Positions 12,873-13,225 of a DNA stretch of 13,225 bases are shown here, in pieces. The position numbers were made by a program, and so were the translations under genes. Every line of letters starts with the position of its first letter. The stretch's first letter is position 1. Under the pieces are notes generated by a model. It saw nothing but the letters and a program-made list of their open reading frames with translations. It was not told the DNA's origin and ran no database searches. Origin of the DNA: an uncultured Clostridia bacterium (GTDB lineage Bacteria > Bacillota > Clostridia > Christensenellales > Aristaeellaceae). The stretch lies in contig CAMOUF010000097.1 of NCBI GenBank assembly GCA_946626395.1, positions 1 to 13,225 of the forward strand. The letters run 5' to 3'.

Positions 12873-13090
12873 ACGCTTTACATCACCAGACAATAGGCAT
12901 TAGGCAATAGGCAATAGTAGAATGAGTGCAGTGTGCAGGTTTCAGAGTACAGAGAATATAGACGGACACAAACAACGCATCCAGACTTGGAACGGCAAGA
13001 ATATCTGAACTCTGAACTCTTCACTCTGAGCTCTCTTTCTATTGCCTAATGCCCATTGCCTAATGCCCATTGCCTATTCGCTTAAAGTGT
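12873..13090. repeat. Inverted heptad-array element, copy E2
   Basis: Same orientation and build as E1. The short terminal inverted repeat is ACGCTTTA (12873-12880) with TAAAGTGT (13083-13090). The left array has units GACAATA, GGCATTA and GGCAATA twice, then AGAATGA, GTGCAGT and so on. The right array has one more heptad than E1 (TATTGCC, TAATGCC, CATTGCC, TAATGCC, CATTGCC, TATTCGC), which explains the exact 7-bp length difference in the aligned part. The interior (about 12915-13050) differs from E1 at only 4 places. Confidence 0.9.
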
Positions 13091-13117
13091 TTCTGCAAAT
13101 GAACAACTGAATCGAAA

Positions 13118-13225
13118 TTATTTATCCGCAATCCTGGGGGCGATATCGCTCAGCTCCAGGCCCTTGTTCTTTTCTCCGGCCAGGCGGATGCTCCAGTCGT
13201 TTTCAAAGAACAGCACGGGGTTATC
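13118..13225 (-). CDS. prfC: C-terminal end of a probable peptide chain release factor 3
   Basis: Only the last 35 residues and the TAA are in the window; the gene runs on beyond the right edge. The peptide contains NPVLFFENDWSIRLA, then EKNKGLELSDIAP, ending RIADK. A C-terminal VLLFENEW...A...GLEL pattern is, from memory, typical of clostridial RF3, the GTPase that recycles RF1 and RF2 after peptide release. With so little sequence this is a suggestion. A different protein with a similar tail cannot be excluded. Its terminator seems to be at 12787-12837, about 280 bp away, with element E2 in between. Confidence 0.55.
   Translation of the reverse strand, partial: DNPVLFFENDWSIRLAGEKNKGLELSDIAPRIADK

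Overview
The window looks like a chromosomal segment of a fairly GC-rich Bacillota (Clostridia-type, probably gut-associated) bacterium. The reasons are strong AGGAGG-type ribosome sites, Gram-positive style lipoproteins, a canonical CtsR operator (a Firmicutes heat-shock repressor site), a DUF378 protein, an Xpt-type purine salvage enzyme and a BMP-family binding protein. The genus cannot be fixed from the sequence. A Christensenellales-like organism is a guess from protein style only.

Layout. Positions 2-1366 hold the 3' three quarters of dnaK. About 490 bp follow that contain three different structured repeats, then a small unknown lipoprotein gene (1856-2509), two more repeats, and dnaJ (2784-3911). 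The usual dnaK-dnaJ pair is therefore split. A shared bidirectional terminator separates dnaJ from a convergent gene for a discoidin-like (F5/8 type C) protein (4738-3953, minus). Next come xpt (5166-5744) and a BMP-family nucleoside/purine-type binding protein (5833-7032), probably one purine-salvage unit, ending in a clear terminator. Positions 7033-7758 carry no gene but several structured repeats. A minus-strand lipoprotein with an NlpC/P60-like cysteine peptidase core and a Pro-rich tail follows (8967-7759), then a small DUF378 membrane protein (9489-9286, minus). A divergent plus-strand gene encodes a membrane UDP-sugar 4,6-dehydratase of the WbpM/CapD type (9716-11665). The last part has an hsp20 gene on the minus strand (12481-12029) under a CtsR-controlled promoter, and the C-terminal end of what looks like release factor 3 (13225-13118, minus).

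Functional themes are protein folding and stress (dnaK, dnaJ, hsp20, CtsR site), purine salvage (xpt plus BMP protein) and cell envelope (peptidase-like lipoprotein, dehydratase, DUF378). The most unusual content is intergenic. (a) Two copies of a ~110-nt two-hairpin element show compensatory base changes in their stems. (b) Two ~97% identical ~210-bp elements, built almost wholly from 7-nt units in inverted arrays, flank hsp20, and a third element of the same design uses a different heptad. (c) Three copies occur of a ~45-130 bp palindrome family based on a GGGGGAAACC stem. These repeats occupy most of the non-coding DNA and have no protein-coding explanation.
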